61,657 bases of DNA from NCBI RefSeq assembly GCF_014697475.1, contig NZ_JACJRV010000041.1, positions 1-61,657 of the forward strand. The letters run 5' to 3'. Under the pieces are notes generated by a model. That model was not told the DNA's origin. It did not search any database and saw only the letters and a list, made by a program, of their open reading frames with translations. A program made the position numbers and the translations under genes. Shown here in pieces: positions 35,301 to 43,783 of this stretch. Each line of letters begins with the position of its first letter. Within the stretch, counting starts at the first letter, position 1. This DNA comes from Nostoc sp. FACHB-152 (GTDB lineage Bacteria > Cyanobacteriota > Cyanobacteriia > Cyanobacteriales > Nostocaceae).

Positions 35301-37236
35301 GTTGGCTTTGAGTCATTCGCTTGAGTAGTTTCATCCGCTCTAAGCGATTAATAATTCGAGTTACTAGTTCTGGCCCAACTATCGGTTTGCTGACAAAATC
35401 ATCTGCACCCGCGCTATAAACTTGATTCACAATCTCAGCATCATTGTGAACTGTCAGAAATAGGATAGGTAACTCACTCCAATTCTGGTCGTTTCTCACT
35501 ACTTGGCAAAGCTCAATGCCGTTAGTGTGGGGCATTTCTACATCCAGAATCAATAAATCTGGTTTTATAGTTTCTAAAGTTTCCCAAAAGCGGCGCGGAT
35601 CATCTAGAGAAATTACGTTTAATCCCCAAGGAGTAAGTAAAATTTGTAACAAAGCCAAGATTTTGGGATCGTCATCCACTGCTAAAATTTTGGCTTCGGC
35701 TGGGGGTGCTTGTTGAATTAATTTAGCGATCGCTCCTCCTACCTGGGCTGTAGCCATTGGCTTCTGCAAAAAGTGATGTTCACCTTGTCGAGCCAATTCT
35801 AAGCGATTACTAAAATCTGCCTGCTCGGTAAAAACTAACACTGGCACAGGCGGTTTAGATTGAGCTAGTTCGGCTAACAAACTTAAACAATCGTCTTGAT
35901 TGTCAAAAACACTAGGGTCAAGCAGTACTGCACTAGGATGCTGTAGATACAGCAGATTTCTAGCCGTATCCTGATTAGTGGCAATATTGACCCGAAAATT
36001 CCAGTTAGGAGCTAATTGGGCTAGTTGTTCGCCTACTGTATAGTCCCGATCAACCACCAAAACCACAGGGATTCCATTGTGATTTGCTCCGGTATCTGCG
36101 GTATTCTCACCTTGACCTTGAATTTCTTGGCGTAATAACTTCACCCAAGTTTGCAAGTTAGCAGCGTCTTCTGGTGTTAACGACTGACCTGTCTTTAGTA
36201 GTTGTTCAATTTGGCGTGCTAATTTTGAGCCAGCCGGGAAACCAAAAGTACCTAGTGACCCTGCTAAGTTATGAGCTTCTTGACTTGCTTGTGTCAGCAA
36301 TTGGACGTTTGGAGATGCTTGGCTGAAAGCTACTTGTTCCAGCACCTTCACCTGCTCGCCAACTCTTCCTTGAAACCGTTGCCAAACTTCTGCTATGGCT
36401 GTTAGTGTTTGCTGTTCAGATGACGTTTCTGGTTTAGATTTGTGGTTTTTAGATTTGGAATTAACAGATTTTCCATTTTTTGGCTGATGTCCATTCCCGG
36501 CGATCGCTGTTTGTTGTGGTGAAGTGTAACTATTTGCTACGGTTACAGGGATTTTTTCTTCTCCTTGGTGTTTCAGACGATAGCCAATCCCATATACTGT
36601 ATCAATCAAATCACTGGGCGCACCTACAGCTTTTAATCTTTGCCTTAAGCCCTTAATATGAGTACGAACAGCTTCTTCTCCGGGGGTGTCTTCGTATGAC
36701 CAAAGATGTTCTAAAATCATGCCGCAGCTAAAAACTCGGCGGCTATTACGCAGAAATAACTCTAAAAGTGCATATTCTTTGGGAGTTAATGATAATAACT
36801 CTTGCTTATAAGTTACTTGACAACTGCTGGGGTCTAAACGTAAATCTCCCCATTCCAAAACTGGTTGGGATGTTGACCCACCGCGACGTAATAAAGCTCT
36901 AACACGCGCTACTAATTCTTCGGCTTCAAATGGTTTAACTACATAATCATCTGCACCTGCATCTAATCCGATCGCCTTTTCATGACTGCTATCACAACCT
37001 GTCAATAACAAGATTGGCATTTGCAAGTTATTTGAGCGGATTTGCCGACAAAGACTAATACCATCTAGCTTCGGCAACATTACATCTAACAGAATTAAAT
37101 CGTAATCGTAAGTTTGAATTAAATCCCAAGCAACTTCACCATCATTTGCGACTTCAACTGCATAGTTTTGGTTTGAGAGAATGGCTGTAAGTGCATAAGC
37201 ATTTAACTCATCATCTTCGACAACTAAAATTTTCAT
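32350..37236 (-). CDS. Giant hybrid histidine kinase with OmpR DNA-binding and HPt domains
   Basis: A 1628-residue single-chain signalling protein. Order with rough positions: REC1 (1-118, Asp51), OmpR winged helix (128-223, TPKEYALLELFLRNSRRVFS), linker, HPt (280-375, His ~323 in EAHNLAGSLGTFGF), REC2 (390-510, degenerate site LLDPSVFDN), REC3 (515-635, Asp ~567), GAF (660-830), PAS (840-955), coiled coil, PAS (1010-1122), HisKA (His ~1140 in SHELRTPL), HATPase (1230-1350, GTGLGLAI), REC4 (1380-1495, Asp ~1426) and REC5 (1500-1620, Asp ~1549). It has no membrane helix. A response regulator with DNA-binding output fused ahead of a full phosphorelay is unusual. Residues 1368-1376 (PTPHSP) come from an in-frame GGGGAGT repeat. 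Confidence 0.9.
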   Translation of the reverse strand: MKILVVEDDELNAYALTAILSNQNYAVEVANDGEVAWDLIQTYDYDLILLDVMLPKLDGISLCRQIRSNNLQMPILLLTGCDSSHEKAIGLDAGADDYVVKPFEAEELVARVRALLRRGGSTSQPVLEWGDLRLDPSSCQVTYKQELLSLTPKEYALLELFLRNSRRVFSCGMILEHLWSYEDTPGEEAVRTHIKGLRQRLKAVGAPSDLIDTVYGIGYRLKHQGEEKIPVTVANSYTSPQQTAIAGNGHQPKNGKSVNSKSKNHKSKPETSSEQQTLTAIAEVWQRFQGRVGEQVKVLEQVAFSQASPNVQLLTQASQEAHNLAGSLGTFGFPAGSKLARQIEQLLKTGQSLTPEDAANLQTWVKLLRQEIQGQGENTADTGANHNGIPVVLVVDRDYTVGEQLAQLAPNWNFRVNIATNQDTARNLLYLQHPSAVLLDPSVFDNQDDCLSLLAELAQSKPPVPVLVFTEQADFSNRLELARQGEHHFLQKPMATAQVGGAIAKLIQQAPPAEAKILAVDDDPKILALLQILLTPWGLNVISLDDPRRFWETLETIKPDLLILDVEMPHTNGIELCQVVRNDQNWSELPILFLTVHNDAEIVNQVYSAGADDFVSKPIVGPELVTRIINRLERMKLLKRMTQSQPKQDTQTVETEIRRINRTLQTFSHCNQAIIRTQNEQDLLDKICQIIVEVGGYRLAWVGFAENDPEKSIHPVAQAGYDNGYLQTLQLTWSDTVYGQGPTGKAIRTGEISIIQNILTDSKYEVWRCQAQERGFASSIALPLKANGQAFGALNIYAAEANAFDTDEVKLLTELSEDLAYGIVALRNQRERASAQAALQQSQASYTQLVEICPEAIFIQSEGKFAFVNSAAIQLFGATQAEDLLGRPVIELVHPHSQAIVQERVQYLKEVRQAVPLIEEEFVRLNGEVIHVEVVAAPCEYQQKPAAVVVARNISHRKHTEIALQKTNNELELRVAERTTELIEVNHQLQSELDERQRVEEELRVSQVKFARILDIADDAIISIDSNQQITLFNQGAEKIFGYSAPEVMGQKLDILLPIRFVHAHRHHVSDFGKSTSLARRMGERRELFGQRKDGSEFPAEASISKLSIGAEVYYTVILRDVTERKQVERMKDEFVSVVSHELRTPLTSIHGSLGMLTSGLLLPDSDQGKRLLQIATDSTERLVRLINDILDIERIESGKVKMERETCNLADLIQSAVNVMQPLAQKAQVKISVSSLSVVLWADTDRIVQILTNLLSNAIKFSPPGETVCLETKQQEDEVVLIVKDKGRGIPADKLDSIFERFQQVDSSDSRNHDGTGLGLAICKSIIQQHGGRIWVESVLGEGSTFYFTLPIIKATQPEIEQDLPPQSLVPTPHSPLVLVCDDDPVICAELQTLLQEGGYRVVTVATGEEAIAIASEQKPDVILLDLLMPGMNGWETMAILKECEDTKHIPIVICSVYKSTTNSNAITDFADWVSKPVQESFLLQSLKQVVAKPSKRGRILIVEDDHDLADLLNTLFERHDIETCLAKTGREAIHLSQQVNPDLLILDLILPESDGFVVVDWLKQHNQLRHMPVVVYSAKDLDESERKRLKLGHTEFLTKGRVTTQEFEQRVMELLQRITHNQEQKE

Positions 37237-37677
37237 ATTTAAATACTAGATTTTAATAATGTTAGAGAATGAGCTAAAAAAAGAAGTTAAAATTTCAAAA
37301 TATTTTAATTTTGTATTTAAACATTGCTGAGTTTATATAAACTTAACTAAACTTTATATTTTTTGATATTTATCAATCTCTAGAAATATTTTTCAATGCA
37401 ATTTCCTGAAAAAATTAACTACAGGCAATAAAAGTATCTTTTTTTAGTGAATATTTAAATTATCTTGACTTCCATCCTCACAAGTTTCTCAACTTGTTAC
37501 TCTATAAATATAGATGTAATTTGCAGGTGTAAAGGCATTTATCCCAACTAAAGAGAATATTGATATTTAGAGGGGATTGCCAATAAAGGCAAAATTATTA
37601 ATTTTTGTGGCTTTTGCCGCTTCAGACCAAAACTTAAATTACTCATACATTATTAGCAATTAAAACCAGAGGTCTAT
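37237..37677. other. AT-rich intergenic region
   Basis: About 440 bases between divergent genes, very AT-rich at 37240-37450. No ORF, hairpin terminator or recognised RNA is seen. GAGGTCTAT before 37678 includes a usable ribosome binding site for the stress-protein gene. Confidence 0.45.
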
Positions 37678-38211
37678 ATGCTGAAAAAGATTTTAGTCGC
37701 ATTGGATCGCTCGGAAATGGGACAACAAGTTTTTGAGCAAGCATTGGCTTTAGCAAAGGCTATGTCAGCTCAATTATTTTTGCTCCATGTATTATCTCCT
37801 GAAGAAGAAGGTAGTCCTTATATTCCTATGTTATCTAATGTGGACTACTACCCAGGTTTAAGTGGTCAAAGCTTAGATTTATATCAAAAACAGTGGGATC
37901 GCTTTCAAGCTGAAGGCCTTCGGATGTTGCAGTCTTTCTGCGCTCAAGCAAACACAGAAGGAGTAACGGCAGAATTTACGCAAATTTTGGGCAATCCTGG
38001 CCAAACTATTTGTAAATGGGCTGCTCAATGGGAAGCCGACTTAATTATTATGGGACACCGGGGTCGTTCTGGTTTAGCAGAATTCTTCTTGGGAAGTGTG
38101 AGTAACTATGTTCTGCACCACGCGGCTTGTTCAGTTTATATAGTGCATCATCCTCAAAGCCAAAAAAACGCTGAGGAAGCTACAGCTAATAGCAAGGCGA
38201 ATGTCTCTTAG
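37678..38211 (+). CDS. Universal stress protein, UspA family
   Basis: A 177-residue UspA-fold protein. It starts KKILVALDRSEMGQQVFEQA, the first strand and phosphate-binding loop, and ends with the ATP-binding motif G-x2-G-x9-G-S in GHRGRSGLAEFFLGS (~residues 124-138), then VLHHAACSVYIVHHP. The ATP-binding residues are intact, so it is likely a nucleotide-binding stress protein. A polar tail follows. It stands alone, preceded by GAGG. Confidence 0.93.
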   Translation: MLKKILVALDRSEMGQQVFEQALALAKAMSAQLFLLHVLSPEEEGSPYIPMLSNVDYYPGLSGQSLDLYQKQWDRFQAEGLRMLQSFCAQANTEGVTAEFTQILGNPGQTICKWAAQWEADLIIMGHRGRSGLAEFFLGSVSNYVLHHAACSVYIVHHPQSQKNAEEATANSKANVS

Positions 38212-38322
38212 TCATAGCTGGCGATCGCTATATACTTGAAGCGGCAACTTCATAATTATCGCCAAGAAAAATAGCAATAGAATCTTCAGCCGTTGACTCT
38301 GAAGCCAGATTAGGAGGTAAAG

Positions 38323-38847
38323 ATGAAGTTTCCACTGATCCGCCAAATATTTTGGTCGCTGCTATTGCTAGGTATTTTCACAACATTTATATTCCTGGGT
38401 TTAGGAAGCTTCACATCGCCAACGGCTTCTGCTACTGTCACCAAGTTAGAAGCCGTCCCAGGTGAAATACTTTATCGCTCACAGACAAAATTAGATGATC
38501 AAGCAGGACACGTCTGGCAAGCTGTCCTCTTTAAGCAAGTTTATCCTGGTCAAGCTACAAGTTTAAATCTGCGACTTGTGGGCTTTCCCAACTCTGCCGA
38601 ATTGATTCATCCCCAACCACTAAAAATTACCACCGCTTCCGGCAAGGTTCTCACTGCTGCTGACGTTTTCTTAGATGAAGCACCAGCACCGACTATTGGC
38701 CAGTACAACTTCAAAGATATCTTGCCCCAATTGCCCAACGAAGCCCTACAACTAGGTATACCTTTACCTGGACAACACTTTATCAACATCTCAGTCCCCC
38801 AGTCTGTAGTGAGTGAATGGCATGAAGTGATGACGAGTCGGGAATAG
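38323..38847 (+). CDS. DUF3122 family secreted protein
   Basis: A 174-residue cyanobacterial protein with an N-terminal signal/anchor (~8-30: LLLLGIFTTFIFLGLG) and probable cleavage near TASATV. The mature part is beta-rich, with VWQAVLFKQVYPGQATSLNL and a C-terminal HFINISVPQSVVSEWHEV. It matches the DUF3122 pattern; no function is known. Located 111 bases after the stress-protein gene; AGGAGGT at 38310-38316 is a strong ribosome binding site. Confidence 0.8.
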   Translation: MKFPLIRQIFWSLLLLGIFTTFIFLGLGSFTSPTASATVTKLEAVPGEILYRSQTKLDDQAGHVWQAVLFKQVYPGQATSLNLRLVGFPNSAELIHPQPLKITTASGKVLTAADVFLDEAPAPTIGQYNFKDILPQLPNEALQLGIPLPGQHFINISVPQSVVSEWHEVMTSRE

Positions 38848-39099
38848 AGAAGATTTTAATTTCTGAATTTACGAATTACAAATTATTATGCTCGTTTGCG
38901 GCTAGCAACAGTAAGGTTAGGTGAGTGTTTTGGCTGTCATCGCAATTTTGAATTAAACCCATTTGGGGAAAGGGAAAGGAAAAAGATACATATGTTAAAA
39001 AATCCATTCCTTTTCCCTTTTCCCCTTACCCTTCCCCTTTCCCCCTTTCTTGGTAACACTTGCCATCCCAACCCAGTAACCATTATCTGGAGATTAATT

Positions 39100-39714
39100 A
39101 TGTTAAAAGCAGCAGACATTATGACAAAAGATGTCGCCACTATTCGCAGTTCTGCAACAGTAGCAGAAGCAGTAAGCTTAATGCGGGCTAGAGATTGGCG
39201 CGCCCTAATTGTAGACCGTCGTCATGAACAAGATGCTTATGGCATTATCAGCGAGAGTGATATTGTCTATAAAGTAATTGCTTATGGTAAAGACCCTCAT
39301 AAAACGCGTGTATACGAGGTGATGACTAAACCTTGTATCGTCATTAATCCCGACTTGGGTTTGGAATATGTCGCACGTTTGTTTGCCCAATATCACTTGC
39401 ACAGAGCGCCTGTTATTCAAGGTGAATTAATTGGGATCATTTCTCTGACAGATATTTTGGCTTTAAGCGATTTTACAGAACAACCGCGATCGCTTAACCT
39501 AGAACAACAACTACAAGATGAAATTAAAAAAGCTCGTGCTGTTTGCACAGAGAAGGGTGTCCGCTCAGAAGAATGTGCTGCTGCTTGGGATGCAGTTGAC
39601 GAAATGCAATCAGAAGTAGGACACCAAATGGCAGAGAAAATTGATAAAACAGCGTTTGAAGAGTATTGCGAAGAGTATCCAGAAGCATTAAAAGCCCGGA
39701 TGTACGAGCTTTAG
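39100..39714 (+). CDS. CBS domain pair fused to a CP12 domain
   Basis: A 204-residue fusion. Two CBS motifs (residues ~5-60 and ~72-125) form an adenosine-nucleotide-binding Bateman module. Residues ~140-204 are a CP12-like tail with the core AAWDAVDEMQ. CP12 inhibits GAPDH and phosphoribulokinase in the dark through redox disulfides. The first Cys pair is present (Cys149, Cys159). In the C-terminal element only Cys190 remains; the partner position holds Ala199 (CEEYPEALKARMYEL). CBS-CP12 fusions are a known cyanobacterial group thought to sense AMP/ATP. The start at ATG 39100 has GGAG just upstream and begins directly at the first CBS domain; longer frames run through repeat DNA. Confidence 0.92.
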   Translation: MLKAADIMTKDVATIRSSATVAEAVSLMRARDWRALIVDRRHEQDAYGIISESDIVYKVIAYGKDPHKTRVYEVMTKPCIVINPDLGLEYVARLFAQYHLHRAPVIQGELIGIISLTDILALSDFTEQPRSLNLEQQLQDEIKKARAVCTEKGVRSEECAAAWDAVDEMQSEVGHQMAEKIDKTAFEEYCEEYPEALKARMYEL

Positions 39715-39778
39715 ATGTGCTGGACAGAGTACACAGAGATTGATAAAAGATTATTAATAATAACTGCCGATGAGAATG

Positions 39779-40333
39779 TTATTCATCAAGTTTGGCAGCA
39801 TTAAATTGTTCTAACAATGTCTCGACACTAGCATTGTGATCTAAAAAAGAAAACAAATGTCTATAAAGTAATTTGCCATCTTTATCTAACACAAACTGTG
39901 CTGGTAAAGGTGCGCCTAATGCTTGCCCAACTTTATATCTCCGAAATACTTGGCAACTTGGGTCACTTAATAATGGCATCTTTAAACCTAAATCTTGCAC
40001 AACTACTTGACTCTGCTTTTCGTCAGTACTAGTAATCATCAAAACTTCTATACCGCGATTTGAAAATTGCTCGTAGTTTTCATTCAAAGCTTTAATATGA
40101 GGAAAACAAAAGGGGCAATATTGCTTTTCTGTAAAAATTCTAGTAAAGGCAAGCAATACAGGTTGTTTGCCCCTATAATCTGACAGTTTAACTAAAGTCC
40201 CGTTGGTAATATCCGGTAGTTGAAAATCTGGTGTTCCTATCTCCAGGCGATAGTAACTTGTAGCTGGTATTGGTAAGAAATTACGGAAAAATCGCTCGTT
40301 AAATAAGCCGCTAAAATTTTTTGAAGTTAACAT
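39779..40333 (-). CDS. Peroxiredoxin-like (AhpC/TSA) redoxin
   Basis: A 184-residue thioredoxin-fold protein with PDFQLPDITNGTLVKLSDYR, TEKQYCPFCFPHIKALNENY and a C-terminal AQFVLDKDGKLLYRH strand. The Cys-Pro-Phe-Cys site resembles a thioredoxin-type CXXC more than the T-x-x-C of classical peroxiredoxins, so it may be a thiol oxidoreductase rather than a peroxidase. The first ~30 residues are an extension of unclear role. It lies 266 bases downstream of the 2-Cys peroxiredoxin on the same strand. Confidence 0.82.
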   Translation of the reverse strand: MLTSKNFSGLFNERFFRNFLPIPATSYYRLEIGTPDFQLPDITNGTLVKLSDYRGKQPVLLAFTRIFTEKQYCPFCFPHIKALNENYEQFSNRGIEVLMITSTDEKQSQVVVQDLGLKMPLLSDPSCQVFRRYKVGQALGAPLPAQFVLDKDGKLLYRHLFSFLDHNASVETLLEQFNAAKLDE

Positions 40334-40474
40334 ACTTTTATTTTTGAAATATATATAGCAATCCTACTTAATTTATAAACTAGTCGTGGAGGCAGGCAAT
40401 AGGGTTGAGGCAATAGGCAAGAGATTTATTTGGATATCCTACATGGTTTGCTATCAATAACAACACAAAACAAA

Positions 40475-40540
40475 ACCACAGATAAACACTGAAATTAACA
40501 CTGATTTTATATCTGTGTTTATCTGGTGTTCATCTGTGGT
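40475..40540. repeat. Inverted repeat between the peroxiredoxin genes
   Basis: CCACAGATAAACACTGA at the left faces ATCTGGTGTTCATCTGTGG at the right, an imperfect hairpin of ~25-base arms. This is a common dispersed cyanobacterial element and could also act as a transcript end for the 2-Cys peroxiredoxin gene. Confidence 0.6.
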
Positions 40541-40599
40541 GAGGATGAATTTAGCTTTTAACTCTAATAAATATAATTAGAGTTAAAAATTAGCAAATT

Positions 40600-41211
40600 C
40601 TAGACAGAAGCGAAGTAAACTTTAGACTTCACAGGATCAGGAGTCATAGTCTTATCACCAGGTTGCCAACCAGCTGGGCAAACTTCGTCAGGATGCGATT
40701 GGACATACTGAATAGCCTGTAATGTCCGCAGTGTTTCATCAACGCTACGACCAAAAGCTAGGTTGTTAATGGTAGCGTGTTGGATGATACCATCTTTGTC
40801 AATCAGAAACAGACCGCGCAAAGCAACACCTGCTGCTGGGTCAAGGACGTTGTAAGCTGCGCTAATCTCTTTCTTAATATCGGAAACTAAGGGATAATTG
40901 AGGTCGCCTACGCCACCAGATTTGCGATCAGTTTGAATCCAAGCAAGGTGGGAGAACTCACTATCCACGGAAACACCGAGAACTTCAGTGTTAATTTTCT
41001 TGAATTCTTCGTAGCGATCGCTAAATGCTGTGATTTCAGTAGGACAAACAAAGGTAAAGTCTAGGGGGTAGAAAAATAAGACAACATACTTGCCGCGATA
41101 GTCGGAAAGTTTAACTGTCTTAAATTCCTGATCTACTACAGCAGTTGCTGTAAAATCGGGAGCTTGTTGACCAACGCGGAGGCTTCCTTCTGTTCCGTAA
41201 GTGAGGGACAT
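40600..41211 (-). CDS. Typical 2-Cys peroxiredoxin
   Basis: A 203-residue 2-Cys peroxiredoxin that reduces H2O2 and organic peroxides using thioredoxin. The peroxidatic Cys56 is in [10 protein letters not shown] and the resolving Cys178 in [10 protein letters not shown]. The family features [25 protein letters not shown] and the extended C-terminal YF arm (SKVYFASV), linked to overoxidation sensitivity, are all present. Length and residues are canonical. It is divergent from the debranching enzyme gene with a 143-base shared upstream region. Confidence 0.95.
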   Translation of the reverse strand: MSLTYGTEGSLRVGQQAPDFTATAVVDQEFKTVKLSDYRGKYVVLFFYPLDFTFVCPTEITAFSDRYEEFKKINTEVLGVSVDSEFSHLAWIQTDRKSGGVGDLNYPLVSDIKKEISAAYNVLDPAAGVALRGLFLIDKDGIIQHATINNLAFGRSVDETLRTLQAIQYVQSHPDEVCPAGWQPGDKTMTPDPVKSKVYFASV

Positions 41212-41354
41212 TAACTTAAATTCTCCTTCGACTTATATCCGTTATTAGTAGCGTTAGAATTCGGGTCAGATAAAACTCACCCATCCACGCTGATTCACAG
41301 TTTAATTACGATCTGTTACGACTATATCATAGTCATAACGATTCTGAGTAGCAA

Positions 41355-43448
41355 ATGACCAATTTAGATACAAGAGAATGGTTACTCACCAATGGCTTAG
41401 GCAGTTTTGCCAGTGGTACCGTTTCTGATGTGCGAACACGGACTTACCACGGTTGGTTGTTTGCCGCGACAAATCCACCCTCTGGTCGCACCCTACTGTT
41501 ATCACACATAGAAGCCAGCTTAGAAGTAGCCGGTGGTGTTGTAGCCTTAGGGACAAATATCTGGGGTAGTGGTCAGATTGAGCCTACTGGCTACAGATTA
41601 CTGCGCTCATTCGATATTAACCCAGTTCCGAAATGGATTTGGAGCAAAGATAACTGGCAGTTAAGCAGGCAACTGCTGATGCCTTATGGTTTAGAGGAGG
41701 GGAGTAGGGAATTGGGAGTAGGGAGTAGAGAAGATACTGCCAATTCCCATTTATGCCATCGAATTTTGATTCACTATCGTTATGATGGTGCAGATACAGC
41801 TATTTTGAGGCTGCGACTACTAATTGCCGATCGCGACTTTCACCATCAGCAAAAAGCTGTCCCAGGGTTACAGTTTTCACAATTGCTAGGAAATCAGCAA
41901 GTTTGCCTACAAGCGATCGCAGATGGTGGTTTTGGCAGACCTTGGCACTTGCGTTGGACACAAGGTACATATAAAGCAGACGCAGTTTGGTACTGGAATT
42001 ACGGCTTACCAGAAGAAATGCGTCGGGGATTAGGCGACAAAGAAGACCTCTATAGTCCTGGTTATTTAACCGTCACTCTGCAACCAGGCGATGCCGTAAC
42101 TTTAGAAGCAAGGGTAGGCTTCCCCGATCCCCAAGAAAATATTCTAGCAACTGAAGTCTTTGCAGAAGCCGTAGAAGCAGAACAAGAAAGACTCTGCCAG
42201 ATTTTTGGATGCAGCCCCAGAGAAAATGGAGACTGGCAACTAGGTACTAAAAATTGTGAAAAAACCACATTGTTACTCAACAACCAATCCCAAATATGGC
42301 AACGCCTACTTAAAGCCAGCGATCAATTTATTGTTTATCGAGCTTCTATTAGTGGCCCTACCGTAATAGCAGGTTATCACTGGTTTAATGATTGGGGACG
42401 AGATACTTTAATTGCCTTACCGGGTCTAGCGTTAGTTACACAGCGTTTTGAACTGGCAAAAGGTCTATTAGATACTTTTGGGCGTTACTGTCGCCACGGT
42501 TTAATTCCTAACGCTTTTCCTGATGCTGATAATGAACCTTTTTATAACAGCATTGATGCAGCGTTGTGGTGGATTGAAACATTAGGACTTTACTTAGAAG
42601 CAACACAAGATTGGGAGTTTTTGGCAGATCAATTTCCCGTAGTCCAGCAAATTCATAAAGCCTTTGTTGGTGGCACACGTTATAACATCCAAGTCGATGC
42701 TACTGATGGATTGGTGGGTTGGTATGCTAGTGGTGTAGCCCTAACTTGGATGGATGCAGTTGTGAATGGGCAGCCTGTAACGCCGCGTTATGGTAAACCA
42801 GTAGAAATCAATGCCTTATGGTACTCAGCCTTATGTTGGATGAGCCAGTGGGCAGAACGCTTAAGCCAGATGCAAACGGGCGATACGTCACGCCTCAACA
42901 AGCAGGCACAACGTTATGCTCAACAAGCAAAGCAGGTAAAACTTTCACTACAAAAATTCTGGAATCCGCATTTGGGATATTTTTACGACACAATTGAGCC
43001 GGACGATCGCCGCAATTCCCAAATTCGCCCCAATGCTGTTTTAGCCCTTTCTCTGCACCATTGTGGTTTTTCCCAACAGCAAGGTCGTCAGGTACTAGAT
43101 TTAGCCACCTATCGCTTGCTTACCCCCTATGGTCTTCGGAGTCTTGATGCCGTAGATCCAGAATATATTAGCAAATACACAGGTAATCCGCAGGAGCGCG
43201 ATCGCGCTTATCATCAAGGTACAGTTTGGAGTTGGTTGATTGGGCCTTTTACTCGTGCTTGGCAACGTTTTTACCCCAAACAGCCACTACCTTTTAGTTG
43301 GCAGCCACTGCTAGAGCATTTTCTCTCTGATGCTTGCCTTTACTCTATCTCAGAAATTTTTGATGGCGACCCACCATACACACCAAAAGGTGCGATCGCT
43401 CAAGCTTGGTCAGTAGCAGAAGTAATTCGCCACATTCATGAATTCTGA
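41355..43448 (+). CDS. Amylo-alpha-1,6-glucosidase / glycogen debranching-type enzyme (GH133)
   Basis: A 697-residue protein with an N-terminal GDE domain (residues 1-280: REWLLTNGLGSFASGTVSDV) and a C-terminal (alpha/alpha)6 catalytic domain (~320-697: YHWFNDWGRDTLIALPGL, YHQGTVWSWLIGPF). It probably removes alpha-1,6 branches during glycogen mobilisation. Residues ~113-128 (EEGSRELGVGSRED) are coded by a GGGAGTAGGGA-type repeat at 41695-41740 and look like an in-frame insertion absent from the family core. It stands alone. Confidence 0.88.
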   Translation: MTNLDTREWLLTNGLGSFASGTVSDVRTRTYHGWLFAATNPPSGRTLLLSHIEASLEVAGGVVALGTNIWGSGQIEPTGYRLLRSFDINPVPKWIWSKDNWQLSRQLLMPYGLEEGSRELGVGSREDTANSHLCHRILIHYRYDGADTAILRLRLLIADRDFHHQQKAVPGLQFSQLLGNQQVCLQAIADGGFGRPWHLRWTQGTYKADAVWYWNYGLPEEMRRGLGDKEDLYSPGYLTVTLQPGDAVTLEARVGFPDPQENILATEVFAEAVEAEQERLCQIFGCSPRENGDWQLGTKNCEKTTLLLNNQSQIWQRLLKASDQFIVYRASISGPTVIAGYHWFNDWGRDTLIALPGLALVTQRFELAKGLLDTFGRYCRHGLIPNAFPDADNEPFYNSIDAALWWIETLGLYLEATQDWEFLADQFPVVQQIHKAFVGGTRYNIQVDATDGLVGWYASGVALTWMDAVVNGQPVTPRYGKPVEINALWYSALCWMSQWAERLSQMQTGDTSRLNKQAQRYAQQAKQVKLSLQKFWNPHLGYFYDTIEPDDRRNSQIRPNAVLALSLHHCGFSQQQGRQVLDLATYRLLTPYGLRSLDAVDPEYISKYTGNPQERDRAYHQGTVWSWLIGPFTRAWQRFYPKQPLPFSWQPLLEHFLSDACLYSISEIFDGDPPYTPKGAIAQAWSVAEVIRHIHEF

Positions 43449-43572
43449 TTATTAGTTCCTGATTAGCATTGAAAAGTTCAGAAGCTAATTAGAAAATATT
43501 AGCTTCTATTTTCCAGCTATATGAGTTTAAGATAATAGTAAACGATTTACTTTGAGGAATAATTTTTCTAAA

Positions 43573-43646
43573 TGGCTCAGGTCGGATTTGAACCAACGAC
43601 CCCAGGCTTATGAGTCCCGTGCTCTAACCAACTGAGCTACTGAGCC
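43573..43646 (-). tRNA. tRNA-Met (CAT)
   Basis: On the minus strand the 74 bases fold as a tRNA: acceptor GGCTCAG/CTGAGCC, D arm GCTC..GAGC, anticodon loop CTCATAA with anticodon CAT, T arm GTTGG/CCGAC with loop TTCAAAT, discriminator A. CCA is not encoded. The anticodon stem has an A-G mismatch next to the loop. The sequence is not initiator type (it begins with paired G-C); a lysidine-modified tRNA-Ile is a lesser alternative. Confidence 0.93.
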
Positions 43647-43736
43647 GAATGCATTTGCATTAATTCTTAATATAGCATACACATTTGTTGATGACTAGTC
43701 TATTTTTCAATTAATTTTTGCCCATAAATATAAATA

Positions 43737-43760
43737 ACAGAGGGAGGTTCCTCCCTCTGT
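43737..43760 (-). terminator. Hairpin terminator after the M23 peptidase gene
   Basis: ACAGAGGGAG (43737-43746) pairs perfectly with CTCCCTCTGT (43751-43760) around a 4-base loop. Read on the minus strand it is followed by a T/A-rich run (TATTTATATTTAT). It lies 24 bases past the end of the peptidase gene. Confidence 0.7.
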
Positions 43761-43783
43761 ACTGAGTGGAATACAACCAAGGC

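Noticed and set aside
38896-39099. N-terminal extension of the CBS-CP12 protein
   Set aside because: The extra frame runs through GGGAAAGG/CCTTTCCC repeat DNA and has no domain; ATG 39100 has GGAG before it.
43573-43646. Initiator tRNA-fMet
   Set aside because: Acceptor end is fully paired starting G-C and the anticodon stem lacks three consecutive G-C pairs.
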